The position numbers and the translations under genes were made by a program. Source: Smittium culicis (lineage: Eukaryota > Kickxellomycota > Harpellomycetes > Harpellales > Legeriomycetaceae). Taken from it: a stretch of DNA of 18,211 nucleotides. Each line of letters begins with the position of its first letter. Position 1 is the stretch's first letter. The notes under the pieces are model-generated. The model was not told where the DNA came from. It did not search any database and worked only from the letters and a program-made list of their open reading frames with translations. Positions 1 through 9,900 of this stretch are shown here, piece by piece. The stretch is taken from positions 1-18,211 of the forward strand of contig LSSN01002452.1 in the NCBI GenBank assembly GCA_001970855.1, written 5' to 3'.

Positions 1-233
1 GGGTATGTAAGAATGGAATTCTTTAAGGTCTATCCCGAAAGACCGAGCCCATAAATTAAGCTTCAAAAAACTGTTTTTGAGCGAAATTTCAGAGTCGGCT
101 AAAATTACTGCATCATCGGCAAATAACAGCCCTGGTATTTTTTCTTCCAATCCAGGCAAGTTTTTTGCTCCTTCCAGAAAAAAAAGCTTCATAATACATG
201 GGTAATTCTTAAAAAAGTTTACGGGGTAAATGA
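1..233 (-). mobile_element. Non-LTR retrotransposon reverse transcriptase fragment (partial, runs off left edge)
   Basis: Reading the minus strand from about 233 down to 1 gives an uninterrupted frame of roughly 75 codons. It contains GLLFADDAVILADS, the F/Y-A-D-D catalytic core (motif C) of the RVT_1 reverse transcriptase domain, encoded at 109-123. It is followed by a short helix and a W-AR-FGIDL stretch, as in the region after motif C of LINE-type polymerases. The two Asp residues coordinate the catalytic metal in this family. An in-frame TAA sits just upstream near 234, so the N-terminal part of the domain is missing or in another frame. The fragment is therefore probably a dead or truncated LINE copy, though it continues beyond the window. 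The alanine and the spacing favour non-LTR elements over retroviral-like ones. The family is well supported; the element clade is not determined. Confidence 0.75.
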
Positions 234-306
234 TTTATTAATGTAAGAAAAATGGTATGAGAAAACGTGTATTGTTGATTAAAAATTGAGGATAGTATGT
301 AGTAAA

Positions 307-312
307 TTTATT
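307..312 (-). promoter_or_regulatory. Candidate polyadenylation signal of the eL38 gene
   Basis: The minus strand reads AATAAA about 53 nt after the eL38 stop codon, a normal distance for a 3' UTR signal. In AT-rich DNA this hexamer is frequent by chance, so position is the main support. Confidence 0.4.
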
Positions 313-364
313 TCAACTAAAAAAAGGAGATTTTATAGGTTAAATTTTAAGATTTGGCAAAAAT

Positions 365-885
365 TTAGATATCAGTTACGGAGAGACCAGGTGGGAGAGA
401 TTGGCGCAACTTTTCGGCTTTCTTTGAGTCTTTGACGGACAAGGTGTAAAGATATTTTGAGCAGCGTACTTTGAATTTGGTTTTGTCAGTGTTGACTTTG
501 ATCTTTACGGATCTAGCGTCCTTTCTGCGGCTGACTTCCAAGAAGTTTTTAATGCTTTCGATTTTCTTTGCCTGTAAAACATTATAAATATGAGATTAGA
601 ATACTATTACAAATGAATATATAATCCAAGACTGGCGTGGCATCTTGATATATTATAGACTTGAATTAAAGTGTATGAAATATATTATTTTGAAGTTGGT
701 GCTGATATCATAATAGATCAGGTGGTAATAAAAATCATAGAAAATATGAGCAATGTAAAGATTGTATGTGATTTGAAGTGCTTCGTTTGAACGTGGACAT
801 TAAATAGATTCGCTCTTAGTTAAAATCGATTCAGATTCGTGTAAAGAGATTCGAAATATAAATAGTATGAGGAAGAGCTTACCAT
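365..885 (-). CDS. RPL38: 60S ribosomal protein eL38 (two exons)
   Basis: Exon 1 is only the ATG at 885-883, followed by donor GTAAGC. Exon 2 runs 571-365, after acceptor TTTTACAG. The joined frame encodes 69 residues, close to the usual 69-78 for this family. It starts [20 protein letters not shown], then has the conserved [13 protein letters not shown] core and ends in the [13 protein letters not shown] signature of eL38. The protein is a small basic component of the cytosolic large ribosomal subunit. The intron (882-572, 311 bp) is the longest intron in the window, and placing it right after the initiator codon is common for ribosomal protein genes of fungi. No other ATG in exon 2 could supply the conserved N-terminus, which supports the ATG-only exon. 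The sequence identity is very strong; the exon 1 placement is slightly less certain. Confidence 0.95.
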
Positions 886-1589
886 TTTATTTAAAAATTA
901 TCGAGTGATATCTTGGACGTACAAGCAGTTATATTACTGAAGAAAGAAAAGGATCGAATCTCAAAAGTGAGTATAAAGATTAATAAAACTTAGAAAGCGC
1001 GCAAATCCAAAGCGTAGCTGTAAATTAGAAAAAAATTGCTTTTTTTTTTCCAGAGAGAAGGAATCTACAATAATGCTGGCCAACACACTATATTTTTGCC
1101 TAATTTGGTACGCTAGATATTATTGCTTTGGGCCTTAATCTACCACTCATTATATGCTATTTGCCATTAAAACGTCTATTTGCTATCGCGTATAAATATT
1201 GTGATATTATTGGTCTAATATGTATGATTAAGAGTTTTCGTTGACTAATAGATACAGACAGATAAAAAGTTGAAGCTTGAATCTATAAACCAGCAAATTA
1301 TTTGCTAAGGCGCAAAATGCAGAATACAAAAATGGAGACATCAGAATTATGGCTTGACAGAAAATTTGGAGGACAGTAAATAGAATTTATTAACAGAAGG
1401 AAAATAAATAGTAAAAACTATAAACTGAGTTTCAATATATAAAGAAGTATAAGACTGTCAACAGTAAGCCTACAAGGCGGGTGAAAATCAACTCAATAAA
1501 CTGGATAAAAGTAGAAAATTTAAAGACGCTAGAACAAGCAATGAAAAAATCATACTGATTTCAGTAAAGAATCAACAATGCGTAGATCT
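886..1589. other. Intergenic region between eL38 promoter and GLTP 3' end
   Basis: About 700 bp, AT-rich, with no convincing exon on either strand. It must hold the eL38 promoter (right of 885) and the GLTP 3' UTR (left of 1590). A slightly GC-richer patch near 990-1020 and a T-run at about 1040-1050 are visible, but no motif I can name. No tRNA-like B box was seen. Confidence 0.5.
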
Positions 1590-2495
1590 CTAGAGGCCTT
1601 TATCGAACTTTCCTTTAGCGTAAAAGTCGTCCAAGATAGAGATGAGGTTTTTAAGAGCCTTAGCCCAAACCAAGAGCTCATCTTTGGTAGTTTGAGAATC
1701 GCCGCCGATCTTGTTGTAGAAGTCAGTAGATTTAGGGCAAGCACGCATCGCGAGAGAGAAAACTGGCCTTATCAAAAAGCTGTGGAACTGTTTAAGAGTC
1801 TCATCATAAGCTTTGGAAAAGGAAACCGAGAGTTCTTCGCCAGCTGCTTCAAGGTTTTTGATTATCGCAGTAGCTGCAAAATCTAGCCCCCTACAAAGAA
1901 ATTAAAATGGATTGATATAATAGGCAAAACCAGCTGACAAATTAGTTTAGGCATGTGAGAATAAATGTCAACTAACCTTTTAAGCCATAGTAGACCTTGA
2001 GTGGCCGTTCTGTCTTTGGTTTGAGCTTCGCTTAGGACTATTTTCTGAAGGGTGTCGTACCTAACTTTGTCTGACTCATACTTTTTTGTTACTTTCTAAT
2101 AGCCACAATAACCGATTGTTGTGTATAAATAGATAGCGAAGATATTATTTGATGAAATTATAGATCAGCATGAAAAAATATTAAATTTATGAATTATTAG
2201 GATTACGGTAATATTTCCAGAAATGTCCGATTTCACTGGAGCAAATGCAGCTGAACCAAGCTCATCTAAGATCGATAAACAAAATAATTGTCTTAAACGT
2301 ATTCATCAAATAATTTTAAAACTATCAAAGCATTTATTGTTTTTATAAAGTAGTGCATGAATATTATTTTTTACCAAACATATACATAACTCCTTTAGCA
2401 GCTTCAAGGAATTGCACAGTATCAATCCCATCTTCTCGGATGTTAACTTGCTCAAATCTGAGCGGAACTTTTTCTAGAAAAGGTGTTGAGGCCAT
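1590..2495 (-). CDS. Glycolipid transfer protein, GLTP/HET-C2 type (four exons)
   Basis: Exons on the minus strand are 2495-2375, 2265-2207, 2095-1977 and 1890-1590. They join in frame to 600 nt, giving 199 residues, a typical GLTP length. The N-terminus carries FLEAAKGVMYMF and the conserved LGSAAFAPVKSDISGNIT block. Exon 3 ends and exon 4 starts inside the WLKRGLDF motif, whose W and the nearby D/N/K residues bind the sugar headgroup in this family. Exon 4 has the FHSFLIRPVFSLAMRACP helix and ends KGKFDKGL before TAG. GLTP-fold proteins shuttle glycosphingolipids between cytosolic membrane faces; the fungal HET-C2 relative in Podospora also acts in vegetative incompatibility. Introns are 109, 111 and 86 bp with GT/AG ends. 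The second donor, GTAATC, is weak but is fixed by the alignment of the protein across it. Exon boundaries are inferred by eye from family similarity. Confidence 0.92.
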
Positions 2496-2714
2496 GTTGA
2501 GCTTATTAATTCTGTACGTTCGAGCTCTAGGTTTATCTGGTATTTGAATTTAAGGAGAATCGGAATCTTGAAAAAGAGTATATTTGTGCTATTTATCCCC
2601 ACTGAAGCTTTAATAGTGTGTTTATAGCCTTTATAGCTCTAATTGATTAACAGTTCAAATAATGCTCTTTGGAGTTTGCACTCAAAATTTATCTGCCAGT
2701 CTAACTAAACATAA
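2496..2714. other. Short gene-free stretch, probable GLTP promoter
   Basis: The bases right of the GLTP ATG on the minus strand should contain its promoter and 5' UTR. I see no TATA-like or other site that stands out from the AT-rich background. Confidence 0.35.
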
Positions 2715-3000
2715 CTATTTCGCCTTATCCAATAATTTGTCTCCAGCCTTCATTATTGGGCCTCTCTCATTAAGAATTTGGCAAATTATATACCTCAAAA
2801 ATCCTGAATTTTTTCTACCTCTCCAATAGATATCAATACATTGACTTAACATGGCCAATGGTTGCTCACAACGCATCGCTATTTTTACTGTTTTCATAAC
2901 ACTCTTAAATCCTATTTACCTTTGTCTTTTAGCGGAATTTTATTGGTACGATAAAAATATAAGAAACTATGCAGCTAAGTAAAATAAAAAAAATAGTAAA
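2715..3000 (-). CDS. Uncharacterised small gene or terminal exon(s), doubtful
   Basis: A minus-strand frame ending at 2715 encodes KIAMRCEQPLAMLSQCIDIY, then a WRGRKNSGFLRYI segment and a C-terminal GPIMKAGDKLLDKAK. Its composition (Trp, Cys, Gly, varied codons, about 39% G+C by eye) is better than that of random AT-rich frames nearby. A possible upstream exon follows a pyrimidine-rich tract and the acceptor TTACTTAG near 2968. It reads LHSFLYFYRTNKIPLKDK and would join across an intron of only about 32 nt (GTAAAT to AACAG), suspiciously short. No start codon or further 5' exons could be placed with confidence between 3000 and 3600. I do not recognise the family. It could be the 3' end of a real small gene transcribed with GLTP and PGS1, or a pseudogene remnant. 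Confidence 0.3.
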
Positions 3001-3691
3001 GTTGGCGCAAGGCATAAAAAAACTAATATTCTAATACTAATAAATTCCTCTGCCGGTCTACTGGTTGCGTACCTAATGGAAAAAGGACCAATCTACCAGG
3101 CGAAAGACCCACCCATATATTGCTTCAAATATAAATCCTATATACCTGGCTTGCTTTTTATTGCTTAAAATATCAATGGCCACCTAACTTTACCTGAAAT
3201 AAAGGTCAGCCAAGAAGTATAATTATAAATACCCTTACTCTATAATAATAACTCTCCGCATCTAAAGCCTAATATACATTTCTTATTTAATTCCCTTTTT
3301 CTGCAAAGATATATATATATATTTGGATTTATGTCTAGGATAAACCAATACTTGAGCATAATATTTTTGCTTTTTTTTGACTTATTCTTTACTTCTATAC
3401 ATATTACTCATCAATTTTTTTTCCATTAAGCCTATTTTAATTTCATAACATCTTCATAGTATAGTTTCCTTTTATACTATCAAAAAATATGTTAAAAAAA
3501 CTTCATCGTAATATCTAAATTCAAACAACCAGTAAAACCCATACCCTTAATAAATATGCATAATGTTATAAAAGAAAAGACCAAAAGATTTATAGAAACT
3601 AATCTGGTTACTTGATAATAAATTTCTAAAATAAAAGCAAAATAATATCTAAAAATAAAATACTAGTATTAATCCAGACATGCTTAAATAT
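3001..3691. other. Intergenic AT-rich stretch with short AT microsatellite
   Basis: About 690 bp left of the PGS1 stop codon. It contains PGS1 3' UTR sequence and a short alternating AT run at about 3309-3321. A somewhat less AT-rich patch at 3045-3120 carries several splice-like GT/AG signals, which might be unplaced 5' exons of the doubtful gene to its left. No frame is convincing. Confidence 0.35.
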
Positions 3692-5813
3692 CTACATCTT
3701 TGTTTTTATTATCGATTTGACTGCACGCATCCACTGTGGTGTCTTACGCGTTGAGTCTGATAATATCATCTCCTTGGTTATTAGTGTAGAATGCATTCTA
3801 ATATCCTCCAGCTCCTGCGTTAAATCAATAATTATAAAATAGTTAAATTTAACTTAAATTAATGCGTTAATAATTAAAGAAAACATCTTTTTTTTTTCTG
3901 ATATAACTAAAAAATTCAATGATCTAATCAAACTTATCATGATGAACCCTTCTTACCTTATAAAACCTCTTTTGCAGATTTGAACTTTTTGTTATAATAG
4001 TAACTTGCGCCTCTAAATCTCTATTAAGCGAGCGCTCCCCAAAGTTTGATGATCCTATCACTGTTAAAGCTGGATATTCCTTCCCAAAAAATGCCCAAAC
4101 ACCTAAAGTTAACATTTTCAAATTTGATAAAAGTTAGATAGTTAATAAAATCCTACTTGATAGATTCAATATTCTATATGCTATAAAAAGAATGTATTAA
4201 ATAAATCACACGTATATTTATTGTCGTAAAAATAATTGTTTTTAATACGAATGAAATACCTTTAGCATGATAAGTCCAATCTCGTCTAAAAAACTCGAAT
4301 AGTTTAATTTTTTCGTGCCTATGCTTCTTTTCTACGAGGTTCATAAACTCTAACTCAAACATAGAGTAAGCATTTGGTATATATCCAGATATCCCTTTTG
4401 CTCCATAGAAACCGTTCGATTTCGGAGATGCAACAACCAAGTTGAATATTCCTTTAGAATTTAGTATCGAGTTTTTGTGAAGATTTGCAAAATTAAAATA
4501 TGCAGACGCAATATCAGTCCTACAAGGCGACTTTTCATTAGATAGGTTGTTTATGATATTAAAAAGTGTTTTCATAAACCTCTCATCATCGTCAATAAAA
4601 AGTGGGCTCATTTGTATCGTTGGTATCAGTATAGTATCCTCATAACCATCAATTTTATTCTTATCTATTGAATCGTCATTTATTTTGCCTGAATTTTCAT
4701 CTCTACTAACATTGGGAGATTCAATATCGTTAGAAAAAAATAATTTAGTCTTTTCTACACAATTATTGCTCCAACTGTCAATAAATGAACTCATGATATT
4801 ATGCGCAAATTTTCTAAAAGCCACTGGGTTTTTATGTGGACTAGGGCAATCTCTATTTAGCTTTAGCTTGTAATTGAATTGATTTTCAGAATTTAAATTC
4901 AACGACTTTACCACTTTGAAAGAAAAAGATGAAACTTTGCTTGATAATTCATAGAAATAACTGCATAGCTCGGTACAATTCGAAAACTCTATATACCTAT
5001 CCTGCCTATTTGTAAAATAGTCTTTGCTTAAATTAGCACCACTGATGATTAACTTGTCATCAAATAGATACGACTTTATATGTTGAACTCCAATTGTTTC
5101 ATTTATTCTTGGCGGATACAATTTCTTTTTAATTCCTGATAGATCTGGGGTATGGTATAGGCACAAGTTAAATCTACTTTCTCCATGCTTTTCTAATAGC
5201 TTAAATAAAGAAGATACCGAACTAGAGCCATTTCTTTCTATCCTGGTTCCTCTTAAACAATCCAGCAGTATATCGACTTTTAGCTCGGGATTTTTATCCA
5301 TTGAATCTTCAATGCAAGAAATCTATTAAATTAAAATTAAGATGCCTCTCCTTCAAATATACTAATTATTATTAACAATCTTTTTAACCATGATATACTT
5401 ACCACTTCTGATTCGGAATTTCCCAAATACAACGAGTTTAAAACGATTCTTTTCTTTGAATCCAAAATATTTTTCTACAAAACAAGATATGCTTAGAATA
5501 TCTGAAAAATATAATAAATTGTAGTTTTAAATTAAAGGAATACCTTTAATGCAGAATAGAAATCGGATGGGGATGATAATACGTTTACTTGATTACTATT
5601 AATTAAAAAAGCTGGTCTGTTTTCCGATAGCGGAAGTAATGCGCCAAAGTTTCGGTTTAGAGCTTTACTGTCAGCATTAGCTTTGATATCTGAACTCAGG
5701 TGTCTTAACATCTTGTTATTTGAGAAATTTAGACGATAAACCGATGATTTATAATATATTATTTTTCTGCTATATAAACCACTTAAATTTATAGCCCTTT
5801 TTGGCAGATTCAT
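3692..5813 (-). CDS. PGS1: Phosphatidylglycerophosphate synthase, mitochondrial (five exons)
   Basis: Minus-strand exons are 5813-5544, 5474-5403, 5322-4260, 4102-3957 and 3814-3692. They sum to 1674 nt and 557 residues, near the size of fungal PGS1. The enzyme joins CDP-diacylglycerol and glycerol-3-phosphate, the committed step to phosphatidylglycerol and cardiolipin in mitochondria. It is a phospholipase D superfamily member. Residues 1-40 are basic and hydroxylated, suggesting a mitochondrial presequence. Block AFLINSNQVNVLSSPSDFY precedes the RIVLNSLYLGN segment. HKD motif 1 is HIKSYLFD at about 195-202, followed by SGANLS and FTNRQDRY. The second site has YHAKG around 466 (split by intron 3), then IGSSNFGERS and RDLEAQ near 484-501. 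A lysine/serine/asparagine-rich insertion lies mid-exon 3. Introns are 69, 80, 157 and 142 bp; two have unusual donors, GTATTC and GTATTT. Both catalytic His/Lys pairs are present, so it should be functional. Confidence 0.93.
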
Positions 5814-6349
5814 TTTAATGTTGAATTGACTCTAAAAATAAGATGAAAAATACTTTTAAAATGCTAAAACTTTGAGAGGTAGCCAAAAAATCCCGATAAC
5901 TCAGGTGAATTTAGACTAGATAGATATTTTATATTTGGGTATTCTTGTAAAGTGTTATGTACATTAATTACCTGCGTTTGAGTTTGTACTCTCGATTAAT
6001 TTTTCTTTAGAAATGCTCAAATGGATCAAAAAAAATTCGGTTTATACTTTGAAGATATGTAGGTATTCTATTAATGGTAAAATCTTATATTCTTCTGATT
6101 AACTGTATGATAGTTATACGAATTGTTGAACGTAAAAGATAAATTGGTTTATTCATTAAAGCCCTACTCTTTAATATATAAAAAAACGTTTTTGAAAATT
6201 GATCCAAGTTTTTATCCAATCAGTAAATTGATCGCACTATTGCAAGTTTTTAGCCAGTAGTATTTATAGTCCTTTACTTTATAGCCAATGAATATAAGTA
6301 TGAAACTCCTGAATAACTAAAGTTTTGATTCTTAATGATTTTATCCGTT
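5814..6349. other. PGS1 upstream region, no gene seen
   Basis: These 536 bp right of the PGS1 start should hold its promoter. The sequence is AT-rich with no frame of interest and no TATA or CCAAT element that I can single out. The PGS1 start at 5813 is the first ATG of the exon and leads directly into the basic presequence. Confidence 0.4.
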
Positions 6350-6546
6350 TTAACCCTTTCGCGGGCGGTATACTATTTTTGACCCACCAGATATAGCCAA
6401 AAGTGTTCAATTAATATTCTTTAATTCCGAGTCTATAAGAAATATTGGCTTATTGAAAAAAAGCAGCAAATAGACAGCTTTTTTATAAACCATAAACGAA
6501 TAATAAAATTAATCGATTTAATGAGTGTTGAACGGGAAAAGGTTAA
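6350..6546. mobile_element. TTAA-bounded short element, piggyBac-MITE-like (candidate)
   Basis: The segment starts TTAA then CCCTTTCGCGGGCGG and ends AACGGGAAAAGG then TTAA. Read inward from the right TTAA, the other strand gives CCTTTTCCCGTTC, which matches the left end at about 8 of the first 12 positions. A TTAA target duplication and terminal CCCTTT/CCTTTT ends are hallmarks of piggyBac-family transposons. The 189-bp core has no coding capacity, so it would be a non-autonomous MITE. The imperfect repeats and the lack of a second full copy in the window keep this tentative. Confidence 0.4.
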
Positions 6547-6818
6547 TGAATTAGATGAGGCTATCGGGTGTAAAAGATACTCTATATGATATAATTTTCT
6601 ATTATATTTTTAAAATAAAGCAAATCTAGCTATTAGGAATAGATTAATAGGAAAAGTCCCGCACCTCCAAATAATACTCATATTCATAAACTGTCTCAAA
6701 ATTATTATTCATACGTTGTTTAGTTCTTTTTTTATAGTTCAAAAATTTGTTAAATAAAATTTCAACTATTAAATGATTAAAACTAATTATCCAAAGCGTA
6801 TGTTTAAGATAATGACTT

Positions 6819-6840
6819 TATAAACTTATTAAAGTTTATA
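6819..6840. repeat. Hairpin-forming inverted repeat
   Basis: TATAAACTT (6819-6827) and AAGTTTATA (6832-6840) are exact inverted repeats around a 4-nt loop. In such AT-rich DNA, short palindromes arise readily, so no function is claimed. Confidence 0.6.
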
Positions 6841-6861
6841 TAGTTGTTTTAAGTCATGAAT

Positions 6862-6912
6862 TTTATTGAATGAAATGATTATAATTATCTAAACAATCAT
6901 TCATTCAATAAA
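6862..6912. repeat. Long imperfect hairpin, 18-19 bp arms
   Basis: TTTATTGAATGAAATGATT (6862-6880) pairs with AATCATTCATTCAATAAA (6895-6912) with a single one-base bulge and a 14-nt loop. It lies only 22 bp from another perfect inverted repeat at 6819-6840. The arm length is well beyond chance for one site. It could be a transposon remnant end, a structured RNA or a foldback relic. Confidence 0.7.
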
Positions 6913-9900
6913 TTGTGTTTAAATATAATAATCTTCCTTTATATTTATATATATCACATCAGGTCAATCTCAACTTGTCTGATCATTATAGTTTTTTTAT
7001 ACCAAAATTCTTAATAGTTATTCATTTCATTATAAAATAAATTTATACATTTATACATTACAGACACTTATATATATTTTAAATAATAGCGAATCATGCA
7101 ACTATCATTATTTGTGAACCCTACAATTTTTTCCACCTCTCTTTATTAACAAATGTGGTTGAACAATAATATGTATATGCGATCTATAATTTGTTGCCGA
7201 ATATTAGGTTTTTGAAGCAAAATTAATGAAATTTTGGAGTATAATTATCATTATAGTACTTTTACATATCCTTTAATATTTCCCGTTAGATTTTATAACT
7301 GATATTCATCGAGCTATTAAAAAAATTGGAATAAATTTTAAAATCCAACAATCCTAAGTATATTTTGATACTTGCTGTTTAAAATTCTTCGCTAATCGCT
7401 TTGTTACATATCCGTTTTTGTTTTTTTTTTTTGAAATTATTTCAAGGATAACAGCATAATTTACTATGCAGGAAATCCTAGCTTTTTCCCATCATTTTTG
7501 TTGTTGAAATATTAAATTTCTAAACTAAGAATTAAATATAAATCAAAATAAATTTAAATTCAGCCTTTAAAAAAAAAGTGATTTATCAAGACAATATAAT
7601 AAAAATTATTTTTTTCGATTATTAATGCTTTTAATTATAAAAAGTAATCTGAAACCTAGTAATAGTTTGGTTTGAATTTTGTTTGATTTATTTGAGCCTA
7701 TTATAAAAATTCGACTTCTTACCTTTTAATTTATCAATAGTGTTTATAATAAATACTCTAATATTATCAAAAATCATGAATTTTAATTTTTTTTGGTTAT
7801 AAAACTAAATTAGTCAAAAAAGTATTATATTAATCTTTATGCAACAGAATTTACAAAGGATATTTTATACTATTTATTGAGATAATAAAAAATATTTTTT
7901 TACACTTTGTGTTTTTCCTTTATGGTTAATATTAAAAGAAGAATTTTATTGTTTTTATTAATCTGCTTTAAAAGCTAATGTATACTAGCTTTTTGTAGTT
8001 ATCATAATTTAAAAAAATTAGAAAATAAAAAGCTAATAAAAATAATTTTCTTTAATTATATTTAAAATTGATTCTATATTTTTGTATAATTTGTGATAAA
8101 TAAATATGATAAATTTTCCAAATTATATAAAATACATTGTTTTATTTATTTGACTATACGTGGAAAACTTTATCTTTAGTTTATAGCAACAATAAGCTGT
8201 ATCAATATTAATAATTATACTAATAAAATAAAACTTTTTATTTAATTTTTTATAAAGAACTAGCATAGTAAAAAAAGTATAACTGTCTAATTTATTCAAA
8301 TAGTCTCTTATACTTTTAATTTTTTTCAAATATAGTTTTAATTTTTCAAGCTATAAATCAATAAATATTAATTAAACTAACGCATTTTATGATATATTAA
8401 AATTTTAATTAGAAAATTCGATTAATAGTGAGTTTTATTGATTTGATCCTATACAATATTGATGATCAAAAACAAATTAATTTATGTCACCATTTATTTA
8501 ATGTTAACTAATATATGTTCGTATAAATATTGGTTCTAAATACTAATTGTTTGTATTTATCAGTTAATTGAAAGAAAAAAAATTTTATTTGGTAATTTTT
8601 ATATTAATTTTAACCAAAATTTCCATATTTATTATTTAATACTATTAAAACGATCAAAAGCAGATGATATGAATTCATTGAGATATAATTATGGCTTTTA
8701 AATACTCTATATTTAGTATAACGCATCTAACTATTGTATTAGTGCACTATTGGATAAAAATAATAATTAAATTAATCGAAAATTAAGGAAAAATACAAAG
8801 AAATTAATTACTGAATTTTATTTTGACTATCTGCTTTGTAAAAAAAACATTAAAAGTTAATTGCTTGTTGAGAATAAAATCAATATCAAAAGAAAATAAC
8901 ATAAATCGTAAAGAGCATTAAATATTATTATTTTCTGTGAAAATGATGAAAATGTATTTATATAAAAAATAACCAATTTTTTGAGTTTTTTTTATATTAT
9001 AATTTACTTTGTTCGATGATATTCAAAATTTAATTTCGTAAAATTTAAATTATATTTGTAAGCTATATATGTGGAATTCTAGAACTAGCTTAAGAATTAT
9101 CTTTGATATACGGTTCTTTAATTTTTTTTCTTGTATTTTCTGAAAATCAAATGAAAAATAATTTCAAACTAAATTATACAGTTTAATGAAACACTTTAAC
9201 GAATTTTTTCTCAAAATTAAACATCAAACCAGAAAAGTATAATAGCATCGATCTAATAACACAAATTTCATCATCAAAGGACCGTGATAGTTATAGGGAA
9301 AATGGAAACAAGGCTAAAAAAAACTAATTTATTAATTCATTTAAAACTTTTTTTTTTTGGCCAACTTATAATTAATAAAAACATCAATTTTCAATATTTT
9401 ATATCTTAAATACCAAATTTTAAACTCTTTATTGTTTTAATAAAAATAAATGAAATTTTAATAAATAAACCTCCAATATCAAAATGAGCTCTATGAGCAT
9501 ACACTCAAAAGAACTGTTAAAATTCCCCGCAATAACTGACTCTTCTACATATATATCAGATAGAGTAAGCGTCAGTTTAATGAGTGGTAAACAGAAACCA
9601 TCTAATATAATTCATTTCCTAATAAAATTTATGAGTTATTTAAAGAAATCAGGTAACAATACGTTATAATCATTGCAGAAAATATTTAAATAAATAGAAA
9701 TAACAAAGCTAATAAAATAGCAATTAGTTTTTTTATATAAGAATTACAAATTTTAAGTATTTTATAATTTTTAAAGTTATTAATAAATAAATTATGGTTT
9801 AGTGTAATTTTATTATTAATTAATTGATAAATAAAGCTAAAATTAATCATTATATTAGTAATTAATTTTACAAAAACTAATCATAATCCACAAATGGTTT

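Noticed and set aside
572..882. snoRNA inside the eL38 intron
   Set aside because: CTGA boxes and a small foldback are present, but no proper C box (RUGAUGA) or terminal stem could be placed.
1578..1886. 102-codon plus-strand frame
   Set aside because: It is antisense to GLTP exon 4, whose minus-strand frame shows clear family motifs.
2930..3030. 28-codon hydrophobic minus-strand frame starting MPCANFTIFFILLS
   Set aside because: It overlaps a pyrimidine-rich tract that looks like a splice acceptor; the hydrophobic run is what T-rich DNA encodes by default.
8123..8329. 68-codon minus-strand frame in the desert
   Set aside because: It is composed almost only of AT-rich codons in very AT-rich DNA with no domain-like pattern, so chance is the simplest explanation.
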